DNA of 64,000 nt, taken from assembly GCA_035565775.1 (NCBI GenBank), contig DATMRW010000021.1, forward strand, positions 310,001-374,000, written 5' to 3'. This document shows positions 36,358-44,223 of this stretch, in pieces (the first letter of the stretch is position 1; each line of letters starts with the position of its first letter). The position numbers and the translations under genes were made by a program. The notes under the pieces were generated by a model, which worked only from the letters and a program-made list of their open reading frames with translations, was not told the origin of the DNA and made no database searches. The DNA comes from PRO6 sp035565775 (lineage in GTDB: Bacteria > Pseudomonadota > Alphaproteobacteria > Rhizobiales > Xanthobacteraceae).

Positions 36358-36384
36358 GCGGAGGGCGCAGCCTCAGCCCTCCGC
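36358..36384. terminator. hairpin between converging propeller and CitE-like genes
   Basis: GCGGAGGGC (36358-36366) pairs with GCCCTCCGC (36376-36384) and overlaps the CitE-like stop codon. No T run follows on either side, so terminator function is uncertain. Confidence 0.4.
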
Positions 36385-37296
36385 CGCATCCGCGACGCGC
36401 AGCTCGGCATCGCGCCTGAGCAGGCGCTGCGCGGTAAAATATCCCGGCAGCTCGACCAGCGCGCCATCGGCGCGGTGTGCGCGCGCCTCGCCTCTCGCCC
36501 GCGCGGCCTCGAACACGGCAACCGTCTCGCGGGCGTGGCGGAGCTCGTCTTCCTGCGGCGTAAGCAGCTTGTTGATGATCGCAGCGTGATCGGCGGCTAC
36601 AAGGCTTCGCGCCTTGTAGCCGAGCCGCCGCGCAAAGCGGGTATCATGCGCGACACCCTCCGCATCGCTCCACGTATAGGGGCAGTCCACCGCCACCACC
36701 CCCGCCGCAACGCATTCGACGAGGAAACGCTGCCGCGCATAGCTCAGCTCGAGACCGTCCGGCCCGCGCTCGGCGCCGAGATCAGCGGCGAGATCCTCCG
36801 ACGCCAGCAGGCAGGCATCGACACGCGGGCTCACTTTGGCGATGGCCATGGTCTGCACGAGGCCGCGCGCGAATTCGATATTGGGCAGCAGCCGCGTGCT
36901 GCCTTCGGTGATGCCGTAGGCGCGCTCAAAGCGCGTCACTTCCGCATCCAGCCGCGCAATATCCGAGGGGTCGCCGACCTTCGGCAGCGCAACGATGTCC
37001 GGCCGGCCACGCATCACCGCGGCAAGGTCGTCGATGCCGTCGCCGCCGAGCGGATTGACGCGCACGGCGACGACGCGCCCCGCCTGCCGCCAGCGCTCAT
37101 AGACCTGCGGCGCCATCGCCCGCGCCTTCGGCCGCAGCTCGGGCGGCGTAAAATCTTCGAGCTCGTGGATCAGAACATCGGCGCCGCAGCCCGCGGCAAC
37201 ATCGATCGCGGCCTCATTGGCCCCTTCGACGAACAGCCAAGTCCGGCACAGCGACGCGCGCCGGCGTAGCCTTGCTGCGTCAAGGCGCTCCATCAC
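36373..37296 (-). CDS. HpcH/HpaI aldolase/citrate lyase beta (CitE-like) family protein
   Basis: 307 residues of the TIM-barrel lyase family. LFVEGANEAAIDVAAGCGADVLIHELEDF, VRVNPLGG, LPKV and the Glu of LLPNIEFARGLV followed by SEDLAADLG correspond to the phosphate, CoA and Mg-binding parts of CitE/malyl-CoA lyase enzymes. The CitD and CitF subunits are absent, so it is a stand-alone lyase or thioesterase acting on an acyl-CoA. It overlaps the preceding gene by 4 bases (ATGA). Confidence 0.88.
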   Translation of the reverse strand: MMERLDAARLRRRASLCRTWLFVEGANEAAIDVAAGCGADVLIHELEDFTPPELRPKARAMAPQVYERWRQAGRVVAVRVNPLGGDGIDDLAAVMRGRPDIVALPKVGDPSDIARLDAEVTRFERAYGITEGSTRLLPNIEFARGLVQTMAIAKVSPRVDACLLASEDLAADLGAERGPDGLELSYARQRFLVECVAAGVVAVDCPYTWSDAEGVAHDTRFARRLGYKARSLVAADHAAIINKLLTPQEDELRHARETVAVFEAARARGEARAHRADGALVELPGYFTAQRLLRRDAELRVADAAEG

Positions 37297-37772
37297 TGGA
37301 ACGTCATGTCAATGCATTTCGAAACGTCGGACCCGAGGCCGGAGGCAAAGGACAGGCATCCCCGCACCCGCCGCTTGTCGGTGTCGGCGACCCACACCGA
37401 ATAACCGCCCTCACCGAAGAACGAGTTGGTGTTCGGCGGCTCGGTCTCGGAGGCTTCGAACGTGTAGTCCGAATCCTCTTCGAAGATGCGGGGCCGCTTT
37501 GCGCAGCTGCCTTCGGCCTGGACATCGCGGATCGCCTTGTTGTCGCGCCTCATGGTGAGGCTGACCCGACAGCGGAAGAATTCGGATGTCTTCGTATTGA
37601 AGAGATAGGCATAGGAGGAGCAACTCACCGTGCTCATCTTGCCGGCGCTGAGGCCACGGCTACACAGCAGCCGCTGGTTATTTCCGAGTTTGTAAGTGTC
37701 GGCAGCGGCGGTGCCTGCTGCAAGGAGGAGGCAGGCGCCGGCGAGTGTCAGTGCTTTCAATGAACGAGACAT
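37293..37772 (-). CDS. secreted six-cysteine protein, unknown function
   Basis: 159 residues. A signal peptide (MSRSLKALTLAGACLLLAAG, cleavage near AAAD) is followed by a mature domain with six cysteines that could form three disulfides, plus a FEASETEPPNTNSFFGEGGYSVWV stretch rich in small polar residues. No known family. The start at 37772 is set by the signal peptide. It is translationally coupled (ATGA) to the CitE-like gene, an odd pairing because that protein is cytoplasmic. Confidence 0.7.
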   Translation of the reverse strand: MSRSLKALTLAGACLLLAAGTAAADTYKLGNNQRLLCSRGLSAGKMSTVSCSSYAYLFNTKTSEFFRCRVSLTMRRDNKAIRDVQAEGSCAKRPRIFEEDSDYTFEASETEPPNTNSFFGEGGYSVWVADTDKRRVRGCLSFASGLGSDVSKCIDMTFQ

Positions 37773-37900
37773 CCCTGAAATCCTCGATATGACATCGCGA
37801 TGCGCGGGCAGGCATTCAAACGATAACGCCTTCTTAGCGAGAAATCGCGACCTGAGAAAACACTTTTGCGCGGGCTCGGTTCGGCCATCCATGGCCCGCC

Positions 37901-37938
37901 AAAAACAACGCCGGCGCAGCCGCAAGGCCACGCCGGCG
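37901..37938 (-). terminator. terminator after the 37956-39176 gene
   Basis: Two copies of CGCCGGCG (37909-37916 and 37931-37938), each self-complementary, form a stem; on the minus strand TTGTTTTT follows. It ends the transcript from the gene stopping at 37956. Confidence 0.65.
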
Positions 37939-37955
37939 CACTAACTGCACTCGCT

Positions 37956-39176
37956 TCAGTTCGATGACATCGCGGTGGGAAACGCCGCCGCCAGCTCCCG
38001 CGCGCCGGGCTTCTGGCCGTTGACGTCCATCCGCTCGTCAGTGATCGCCAAGAGCTTCGCCACCGTGTTGTGGCGGATCGCAACCGGGTTGCGCTCGTAG
38101 CCGCTACGCTGGAAGAAGTTCGAGGTCGGCACCCGCTCGCGCATCGCCGCCGGCATCGTCACCATGTCGAAGCCGTTGCCGTCGCCGGTGAGATTCATCA
38201 TCTCGAGCTCCGCGGCGGTGAGCCGGTTCGGATGCCCCTTGCGCTGGGCGAACACCACCGAGGTCAAAAGCTTGTGGGTCTGCAGCAGCGGGCCGACGTC
38301 GACGTCCAGCAGCATCGCGTGAATGCCGAGGCCCGGCGGGGTCGCCGCCAGTTTCTGCTGCTCGCTCCAGCTCGCCGGCACCGAGCGGGCGACCGCGACC
38401 ATGCGCTTGAGCACCGCGATCTTGCGATCCAGCACCATGCGCTCCGCCCCCGAGGCGCGCGCTGCGCGCTGACTGAGCGCAGCGATGATATTCGGTCCCT
38501 GCTCGGCCATCAGGTTCACGCTGTTGGCGGTCAGAAGCTGGTTGTAGCCGACGGCGGTCGAGATCGCGCGCGCGTCGGGGCGGTTGCTGCTGAGGCCGGA
38601 CTGCATGTCGTGGGTGCCGTTGCCGCCGGTCTCGAAGGCATAGACCCGCACCGCCTGTTCGCGCGTCAGGCCATAGGCCGCCGCCACCCGCGCATAGGCG
38701 CGCTTGAACTCGACCTCGCTGGCTGGGCGCCTCGGCTGGAACTGGTAGTGCGCCGCCGCAGCCTCAAGGAAATCAGAAACCACCGGCAGCGGCCTGCGCT
38801 CGACCGGCGGCGGCCCCGGCTGCGGATCGGGATCGACCGGCCGCTTCGGCCCGGCATAGACCGGGGGCTGGCTGAGAACGTAGTCGTTCAGGGTGATGGC
38901 CTGGCCGTTGCGGCGCTTGGCGATCCGGCTACGGCGCTTGTCCGCGATCGCGGTCCAATAGGCCTCGGCTTCCACTTCAAAGCTGTGCCGCGCCTGCTGA
39001 TAGATTCTGAGCTGATGCTGGTAGGCGGCGATTTCCGCCTGCGTCGCCCGGGCATAGGCCGGAACATGGGCGAGCGTCGCCAATGAGGCGATGGCGGACA
39101 CCGCCGCCGCGCCGATGAGAAAACGTCGTCCAACGAGACGAAGCAGCATAAATCCATTCCCGTCGTATATGCCCAC
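37956..39176 (-). CDS. exported protein with lysozyme/transglycosylase-like motifs
   Basis: 406 residues (a later ATG at residue 10 is an alternative start). A signal-like hydrophobic segment near 18-43 is followed by a helical, Gln/Arg-rich stretch with many Tyr/His, a Pro-rich linker (about 108-130) and a C-terminal domain of about 270 residues. That domain has AYGLTREQAVRVYAFETGGNGTHD followed by ISTAVGYNQLL, resembling the catalytic Glu and the GxxGLMQ motif of SLT-type lytic transglycosylases. Peptidoglycan cleavage is an inference; no family name was recognised with certainty. Confidence 0.6.
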   Translation of the reverse strand: MGIYDGNGFMLLRLVGRRFLIGAAAVSAIASLATLAHVPAYARATQAEIAAYQHQLRIYQQARHSFEVEAEAYWTAIADKRRSRIAKRRNGQAITLNDYVLSQPPVYAGPKRPVDPDPQPGPPPVERRPLPVVSDFLEAAAAHYQFQPRRPASEVEFKRAYARVAAAYGLTREQAVRVYAFETGGNGTHDMQSGLSSNRPDARAISTAVGYNQLLTANSVNLMAEQGPNIIAALSQRAARASGAERMVLDRKIAVLKRMVAVARSVPASWSEQQKLAATPPGLGIHAMLLDVDVGPLLQTHKLLTSVVFAQRKGHPNRLTAAELEMMNLTGDGNGFDMVTMPAAMRERVPTSNFFQRSGYERNPVAIRHNTVAKLLAITDERMDVNGQKPGARELAAAFPTAMSSN

Positions 39177-39259
39177 CCCGTGTTATGGATACCTGACGAA
39201 CCTTGACGATCTCTGACCGAAACGGATGATTTACCAAATCCGCAAATGAGGCGCCCCCA

Positions 39260-39694
39260 ATGGCCGGTTCCCAACCATCGGCGATCCGCGTCACTGGACT
39301 GGACCATATCGTCATCAATGTGACCGACGTTGCGCGTTCGGCGCGGTGGTACGCCGCCATCCTCGGCGCCGAGTTGCAGGAGTTCGATCCCGGAGGGGGC
39401 AAAGCCCGGCGGATCGCGATCATTTTCGGCCAGCAGAAAATCAACCTGCGGCCCGTCTCGGCCTCCAAAGCCGAGTGGTTCACCGCCGATCATGAGGCGG
39501 CCGGCAGCGACGACATCTGTTTCCTGACGACAGCTTCACCGCAGGAAGTGGTCGCGCATCTCGAGCGGAACCGCGTTCCCGTGATCGCGGGGCCGGTGCA
39601 GCGGCAAGGCGCGCGCGGAACGCTGCGCTCCGTCTACTGCCGCGACCCGGACGGCAGCCTGATCGAGATCGCGTCCTATAACGCCGAGGCCTGA
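39260..39694 (+). CDS. VOC (glyoxalase/bleomycin-resistance fold) family protein
   Basis: 144 residues with two beta-alpha-beta-beta-beta modules. The metal-ligand pattern LDHIVINVTDVARSARWYA at the start and RDPDGSLIEIASY at the end give His and Glu ligands expected of a VOC metalloenzyme. Substrate unknown (fosfomycin-type or dioxygenase-type activities occur in the family). Confidence 0.88.
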   Translation: MAGSQPSAIRVTGLDHIVINVTDVARSARWYAAILGAELQEFDPGGGKARRIAIIFGQQKINLRPVSASKAEWFTADHEAAGSDDICFLTTASPQEVVAHLERNRVPVIAGPVQRQGARGTLRSVYCRDPDGSLIEIASYNAEA

Positions 39695-39709
39695 GCGATC
39701 ATCGGCGCA

Positions 39710-39919
39710 TCACTCCGCCGGAACCCGGCCGGCATCCAGCGCAACGCTCACGAGTTGATCGAACTCCGTCACACCGTCCGCTGCGGTGCGGACAATGCGT
39801 TCAGCCATCTTCGCCTTGGTCGACGTGCTGGGCGAAACCTCATGCGAGGCGGTTTCCAGCACGTGTTTCAACGTGGCGACAAACTGAGGGCTGAAGTTGT
39901 TGGGTTCGATTCTCGTCAT
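39710..39919 (-). CDS. small conserved hypothetical protein
   Basis: 69 residues from the ATG at 39919 (the frame is open to 39934). Soluble, helical, with FVATLKHVLETA and KAKMAERIVRTAADGVTEFDQL. Its composition looks coding and such short proteins are common in Rhizobiales, but no function is known. Convergent with the VOC gene, 15 bases apart. Confidence 0.6.
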   Translation of the reverse strand: MTRIEPNNFSPQFVATLKHVLETASHEVSPSTSTKAKMAERIVRTAADGVTEFDQLVSVALDAGRVPAE

Positions 39920-40311
39920 TGATCCACTCCGCAAAACCGGCTTTCAATCTCGCTCACTAGGCCGCCCTTCGCCGGGTCTTCTTGGCTTCGAGATATCGAG
40001 TCGCCGTTTCTTCCCAGTCACAGGCAAATTCTTCAGGAGGAAATTGGAGCGCTTTGGACTTTCGGATGGCGAGACGATGATAAACGGCGAAATGAATCAC
40101 AACTTTTCTATCCGCAATTCGATCAATTCTCGGGAACGAATCCGGCTTTAGAGAAATGTCCCTCCAGGCGACAAGTCGAGGGAAGAAAACGGCTGCGCAG
40201 ACAGAGCGGCAGCCGAGCGGCGAGCACTCATAAAAGATAGAAACAAAATGATTGTTTTATGGCCAAATCCGCCTATTCTCTTTCTGTCACCCTCGACCGT
40301 GGAGTTTCACC
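39920..40311. other. gene-free A+T-richer interval
   Basis: 392 bases, lower in GC than the surroundings. It must contain the promoter of the small membrane protein at 40312. No RNA gene, EcfG box or repeat was recognised. Confidence 0.4.
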
Positions 40312-40587
40312 ATGCGCTTCGGGACAGCCTTGCTGGTCGTCTTTCTGATCGCGATCCTCGGCGGCACCGCCTGGTTCGTGATTGACGGACTGACGACCGA
40401 AACCACCGTCGGCGTGTCGATGCACGGCTACATCGCAATGACCCTCGGCATCTTGTTTTCGCTGATCATCGGCGTCAGCCTGATGGTTCTGGTGTTCTAC
40501 AGCAGCCGCCACGGCTATGACGAGCCGGCGCGGCGGGCAAAACTCTCCGACCTGCCGCCAAAGGCATCGCCGCCACCGCCGTCATAA
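40312..40587 (+). CDS. small two-helix membrane protein, unknown
   Basis: 91 residues: transmembrane helices at about 4-22 and 42-63, then a hydrophilic tail ending in PPKASPPPPS. GGAG lies upstream of the ATG at 40312; the frame is open to 40252 but that part reads as spacer. No known family. Confidence 0.7.
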   Translation: MRFGTALLVVFLIAILGGTAWFVIDGLTTETTVGVSMHGYIAMTLGILFSLIIGVSLMVLVFYSSRHGYDEPARRAKLSDLPPKASPPPPS

Positions 40588-40712
40588 CGGCAGGATCGCC
40601 GGAAAAACATTGCGCCGCCGACGACGGGCGGCCAGCACCATGCTTGCCTGACGGCGTCCCGCGCTCGACCTCGAGCGCTCCGTTCTGTTGTCATTGCCAA
40701 GGCCCGCCCCGC

Positions 40713-40994
40713 ATGATGCCACCCGCCAGATTTTTCCTCCGCCTTGCGGCCGTCGTACTGATGCTGCTGCCCGCAGCCGCGCACGCGCAAAGCCTACTCG
40801 ACAGCCAGCGAAAGCCGCCGGCGAAGACCGCGATCAAGTCTGAGCAGAAGCCGGAAAAAATCGCCCGCCCAGCCCCGGCCGCAACGTCCTGCGCGCAATT
40901 TGGCGCGGGCTATATCCGCCTCGAAGGCTCATCGACCTGCGTGAAGGTCGGCGGCTCAATCGACATCGGCGCCGGCATGAACAGTCGCCGCTAG
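40713..40994 (+). CDS. small secreted protein carrying the Rhizobiales porin N-terminal signature
   Basis: 93 residues. A signal peptide (RFFLRLAAVVLMLLPAAAHA) is followed by a Lys/Pro-rich spacer and then CAQFGAGYIRLEGSSTCVKVGGSI. This copies the pattern C-x2-YGAGFYYIPGTDTCIKIGG found at the start of Rhizobiales omp2/porin beta-barrels, but the protein ends 15 residues later with no barrel. Either a remnant of a porin or an independent mini-protein using the two-cysteine motif. A terminator follows. Confidence 0.7.
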   Translation: MMPPARFFLRLAAVVLMLLPAAAHAQSLLDSQRKPPAKTAIKSEQKPEKIARPAPAATSCAQFGAGYIRLEGSSTCVKVGGSIDIGAGMNSRR

Positions 40995-41032
40995 GCAGGC
41001 GGCCAAACAGAAACGCGAAACGCCAGAAAAGA

Positions 41033-41067
41033 AAAACCCGTGCGGGCCTGAGGCTCGCACGGGTTTT
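41033..41067. terminator. bidirectional terminator between porin-signature gene and degP
   Basis: AAAACCCGTGCG pairs with CGCACGGGTTTT across an 11-base loop, flanked by A and T runs, serving both converging genes. Confidence 0.85.
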
Positions 41068-41096
41068 GATCGGCCCTGAAAAGGACGGGCCGAGAC

Positions 41097-42596
41097 TTAC
41101 TGCAGGCCGAGCGCCACGAAGCGCAGGTCACCCTCGGCGTTGGAAACCAGCAGCAGGACGGATTTCTTGCCTTCCTTCTTCAACTGGTCCACCCGCTTCT
41201 TGACGTCGGCGCCGTTCGTCACGGCCTCCTGCGCAACCTCGACGATGACATCGCCGGCGCTGAGGCGCTTGTCGGCGGCATCCGAAGACGCATCGACATC
41301 GGTGATGACGACGCCCTTGACGCTGTCCTTGATCTTGTAGCGCGTGCGCAGATCCTTGGTCAGCGCGGCGAGATCGAGGCCAAGCGCCTTCTGCGTCGTC
41401 AGCTTCTTGTCGAGTTCCGGCGTGCTGGACTTGGCCGAGGCCTCGATCAGCTTCTCGCCGTCTTCGAGCCGCCCGAGCTTGACCTGCTTGGTCAGTTCCT
41501 TGCCCTTGCGGATGATCACGACATCAACTTCCTTGCCGACCGCGGTGTCAGCCACCGCGCGCGGCAGGTCCTTCATCTCCTTGATGTCCTTGCCATCGAA
41601 CTTGACGACGACATCGCCCGGCTCGATGCCCGCGGGCTTGGCCGGCCCCTTGTCGTCGACGCCGGCGATCAGCGCGCCGCGCGCCGGCTTGATCTCGAGG
41701 CTCTCGGCGATCTCGTCGGTCACCTGCTGAATGCGAACGCCGAGCCAGCCGCGGCGGGTCTCGCCGAACTGGCGGAGCTGATCGACCACGCTGACGACGG
41801 TCTTCGACGGCACAGCAAAGCCGATGCCGATCGAGCCGCCGGAAGGCGAGATGATCGCGGTGTTGACGCCGACGACCTCACCGTCGAGGTTGAACATCGG
41901 GCCACCGGAGTTGCCGCGATTGATCGCCGCGTCGGTCTGGATGTAGTTGTCGTAAGGTCCGGAATTGATGTCGCGGTTGCGCGCCGAGATAATACCGGCC
42001 GTCACCGTTCCGCCGAGGCTGAACGGATTGCCGATGGCGATGATCCATTCGCCGAGGCGCAGCTTTTCGGAGTCGCCGAACTTGACCGCAGTCAGCGGCT
42101 TGCTCGGCTTGAACTTGAGCAGCGCAAGATCGGTCTTCTTGTCGCGACCCATCACCTCGGCGCGATACTTTGTGCCGTCGTTCAGGATGACGTTGATCTC
42201 GTCCGCATCCGAGATGACGTGGTTGTTGGTGACGACGATGCCCTCGGCGTCGATGATGAAGCCGGAGCCAAGCGAGTTGACCTTGCGCGGCTGGATCGGG
42301 CCGCCCTTGCCGCCGCGACGGTTCTTGAAGAAGTCCTCAAAGAACTCCTCGAACGGCGAGCCCGGCGGCAGCTGCGGCATCGAGCGCCGCGCCTCGTCGC
42401 TGCCGTCGACGGTCTGCGAGGTCGAGATATTGACCACCGCGTCAATGACCTTTTCCGCAACATCGGCAATGGCGTCGGGTCCGCGCGCCTGTGCCGGGGC
42501 GGAATATGAGAATACGGCGCTGGCCACGCCGAGGCAGAGGGCCGCCATCAGCGGCCGCAGGCGGCTGCCACGCAATGCTGGGATCGCAGCGAACAT
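41097..42596 (-). CDS. degP: periplasmic serine protease/chaperone DegP (HtrA/Do)
   Basis: 499 residues from the ATG at 42596, giving a signal peptide cleaved near AQA (residue 37). Trypsin-like protease domain with triad His 126 (TNNHV), Asp 156 (KTDLALL) and Ser 230 (GNSGGP), then two PDZ domains (about 280-370 and 400-495). It degrades or refolds damaged envelope proteins. The frame is open to 42698 but that part is not signal-like. It follows DUF2065 in the thyA-folA-hflK-hflC-DUF2065-degP arrangement common in Rhizobiales. Confidence 0.96.
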   Translation of the reverse strand: MFAAIPALRGSRLRPLMAALCLGVASAVFSYSAPAQARGPDAIADVAEKVIDAVVNISTSQTVDGSDEARRSMPQLPPGSPFEEFFEDFFKNRRGGKGGPIQPRKVNSLGSGFIIDAEGIVVTNNHVISDADEINVILNDGTKYRAEVMGRDKKTDLALLKFKPSKPLTAVKFGDSEKLRLGEWIIAIGNPFSLGGTVTAGIISARNRDINSGPYDNYIQTDAAINRGNSGGPMFNLDGEVVGVNTAIISPSGGSIGIGFAVPSKTVVSVVDQLRQFGETRRGWLGVRIQQVTDEIAESLEIKPARGALIAGVDDKGPAKPAGIEPGDVVVKFDGKDIKEMKDLPRAVADTAVGKEVDVVIIRKGKELTKQVKLGRLEDGEKLIEASAKSSTPELDKKLTTQKALGLDLAALTKDLRTRYKIKDSVKGVVITDVDASSDAADKRLSAGDVIVEVAQEAVTNGADVKKRVDQLKKEGKKSVLLLVSNAEGDLRFVALGLQ

Positions 42597-42814
42597 TGTT
42601 CGGGTATCTCCTGACAAGGGATCAGTCTTTGGTGTCGGTCCGGCTAAAGCTAGTTCTTTTCCGCCTCTGAGGGAACGGATCCGCCGATCGGCTGGCAATG
42701 GCGATCCGCATTCGCCGGTTTCCCCATCAGCGGCATGGGATTGCGGCGAAATCCGGTCGGAACCCGCTCATCGTTTCGTGAGCGGAGCCCGCAAGCGGCC
42801 GGCGGCGGATTGGG

Positions 42815-43012
42815 TCAGCGCATCAGCCAGATCAGGATCAGGCCGACGACGGCGGAGCCGAGGCCGAGAACGCGCAAAATATTGTCTGGCGTGGCGAGGG
42901 CATTGGCCATGGCCGAGCGCATCCAGGACGGCAGCGCGGCGAACATCAATCCCTCAAAAACCAGCATGAAGCCTATTCCGATGAGGAGATCACCAAATGC
43001 AATATTCCCCAT
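42815..43012 (-). CDS. DUF2065 family small membrane protein
   Basis: 65 residues, two transmembrane helices (about 7-25 and 44-63), matching DUF2065, which nearly always lies next to hflC. The ATG at 43012 starts the homologous part; the upstream open frame is spacer. Possibly an accessory of the HflKC/FtsH complex. Confidence 0.88.
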   Translation of the reverse strand: MGNIAFGDLLIGIGFMLVFEGLMFAALPSWMRSAMANALATPDNILRVLGLGSAVVGLILIWLMR

Positions 43013-43271
43013 CGACTTCCGCCTCCCTGCGCGCCCCGATCGACCGGCTCTTGTGGCCGGCGCAAGCGCCTTCCTCTGCCGAGGCGGGTCCATCCCGCCA
43101 CGGCACCTGTCACGCTTGAAACGTTCTTGAGCGTCTCTGTCAACGATTGCCAGCGAATAAAGATCGCGGCGACACAAAATCGGAACGGTAAAAATCATCG
43201 CCACTGGCGGCAACAGTTGCAAAATGCAGCTTCAAGGCGAGCGCTGGCCATCATTTTGTGGCGGCATGCGC

Positions 43272-43305
43272 AAAGAAAAAGCCGCCCCGGACGATCCGGG
43301 GCGGC
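43272..43305 (-). terminator. strong terminator immediately after hflC
   Basis: GCCGCCCCGGA and TCCGGGGCGGC form an 11-bp stem with a 3-base loop, and on the minus strand TTTTTCTTT follows. It lies 12 bases after the hflC stop, so DUF2065 and degP need readthrough or their own promoter. Confidence 0.9.
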
Positions 43306-43317
43306 TGCAAAATTGGT

Positions 43318-44223
43318 TCAGCGTGCGGCTGCGCTGCCGGCCGGCGGGGCGGCAACGCCCGACGGATTGCTGAAGTATTTGAAAAAGTTCGAATCAGGCT
43401 TGAGCAGGAAGCGGGTGTCGTTCGCCTTCAGCCCGTTCTCATAAGCCGTCATCGAGCGGTAGAAGTTGAAGAAGTCCGGATCCTTGCCATAGGCTTCGGC
43501 GAACAGGCGGTTGCGCTCGCCGTCGCCCTCACCGCGGATCTGTTCGGCCTGCGAATTGGCGTCGGCCACGATGACCGTCGCCTCGCGATCCGCCCGCGAG
43601 CGGATCTCCTGCGCCTTCTGACCGCCCTGCGCGCGGAACTCGGCGGCTTCACGCTGACGCTCGGTCTGCATCCGCTGATAGACCGCCTGGCTGTTCTGCT
43701 CGGGCAGATCGGCGCGGCGAATACGCACGTCTATCACCGAGATGCCGTAGCCCTGCGCCTCTCGATCAAGCTGCGTACGGATGCGGCCCATCAGCGCGTC
43801 GCGCTCGTCGCGCACCACCTGGATGAAGGTCGCCTCGCCGAGCACACGGCGGAGCGCCGCGTTCAGGAGCGTGGTGAGCTGGACGTTGGCAGCCTGGATC
43901 GAGCCGACGCTCTGGTAGAAGCGCAGCGGGTCCTTGATGCGGTAGCGGGCGAAGGCATCGACCACCAGCCGCTTTTGGTCGGAGGCGATGACTTCCTGCG
44001 CCGGGTTCTCGAGGTCGAGAATGCGCTTGTCGATCGAGATCACCGTGTCGATGAACGGAGCCTTGAAATGCAGCCCGGCATCGCTGGCGACCCGCACCGG
44101 CTCGCCGAGGCGAACCACCAGAGCCTGCTCGGTTTCCTTGACCGTGAACAGCGAGCTGTAGCCGACGACGACAACAACCAGCAGCACAAGGAGCGCGATA
44201 ACGCCCGAAATACCGTTCCTCAT
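43318..44223 (-). CDS. hflC: HflC, modulator of FtsH protease
   Basis: 301 residues: one N-terminal membrane anchor (about 5-27) and an SPFH/band-7 domain with FTVKETEQALVVRLGEPV. With HflK it forms a large periplasmic cage around FtsH and tunes membrane-protein degradation. The start overlaps the hflK stop by 4 bases (ATGA), as expected of a fixed-ratio complex. Confidence 0.95.
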   Translation of the reverse strand: MRNGISGVIALLVLLVVVVVGYSSLFTVKETEQALVVRLGEPVRVASDAGLHFKAPFIDTVISIDKRILDLENPAQEVIASDQKRLVVDAFARYRIKDPLRFYQSVGSIQAANVQLTTLLNAALRRVLGEATFIQVVRDERDALMGRIRTQLDREAQGYGISVIDVRIRRADLPEQNSQAVYQRMQTERQREAAEFRAQGGQKAQEIRSRADREATVIVADANSQAEQIRGEGDGERNRLFAEAYGKDPDFFNFYRSMTAYENGLKANDTRFLLKPDSNFFKYFSNPSGVAAPPAGSAAAR

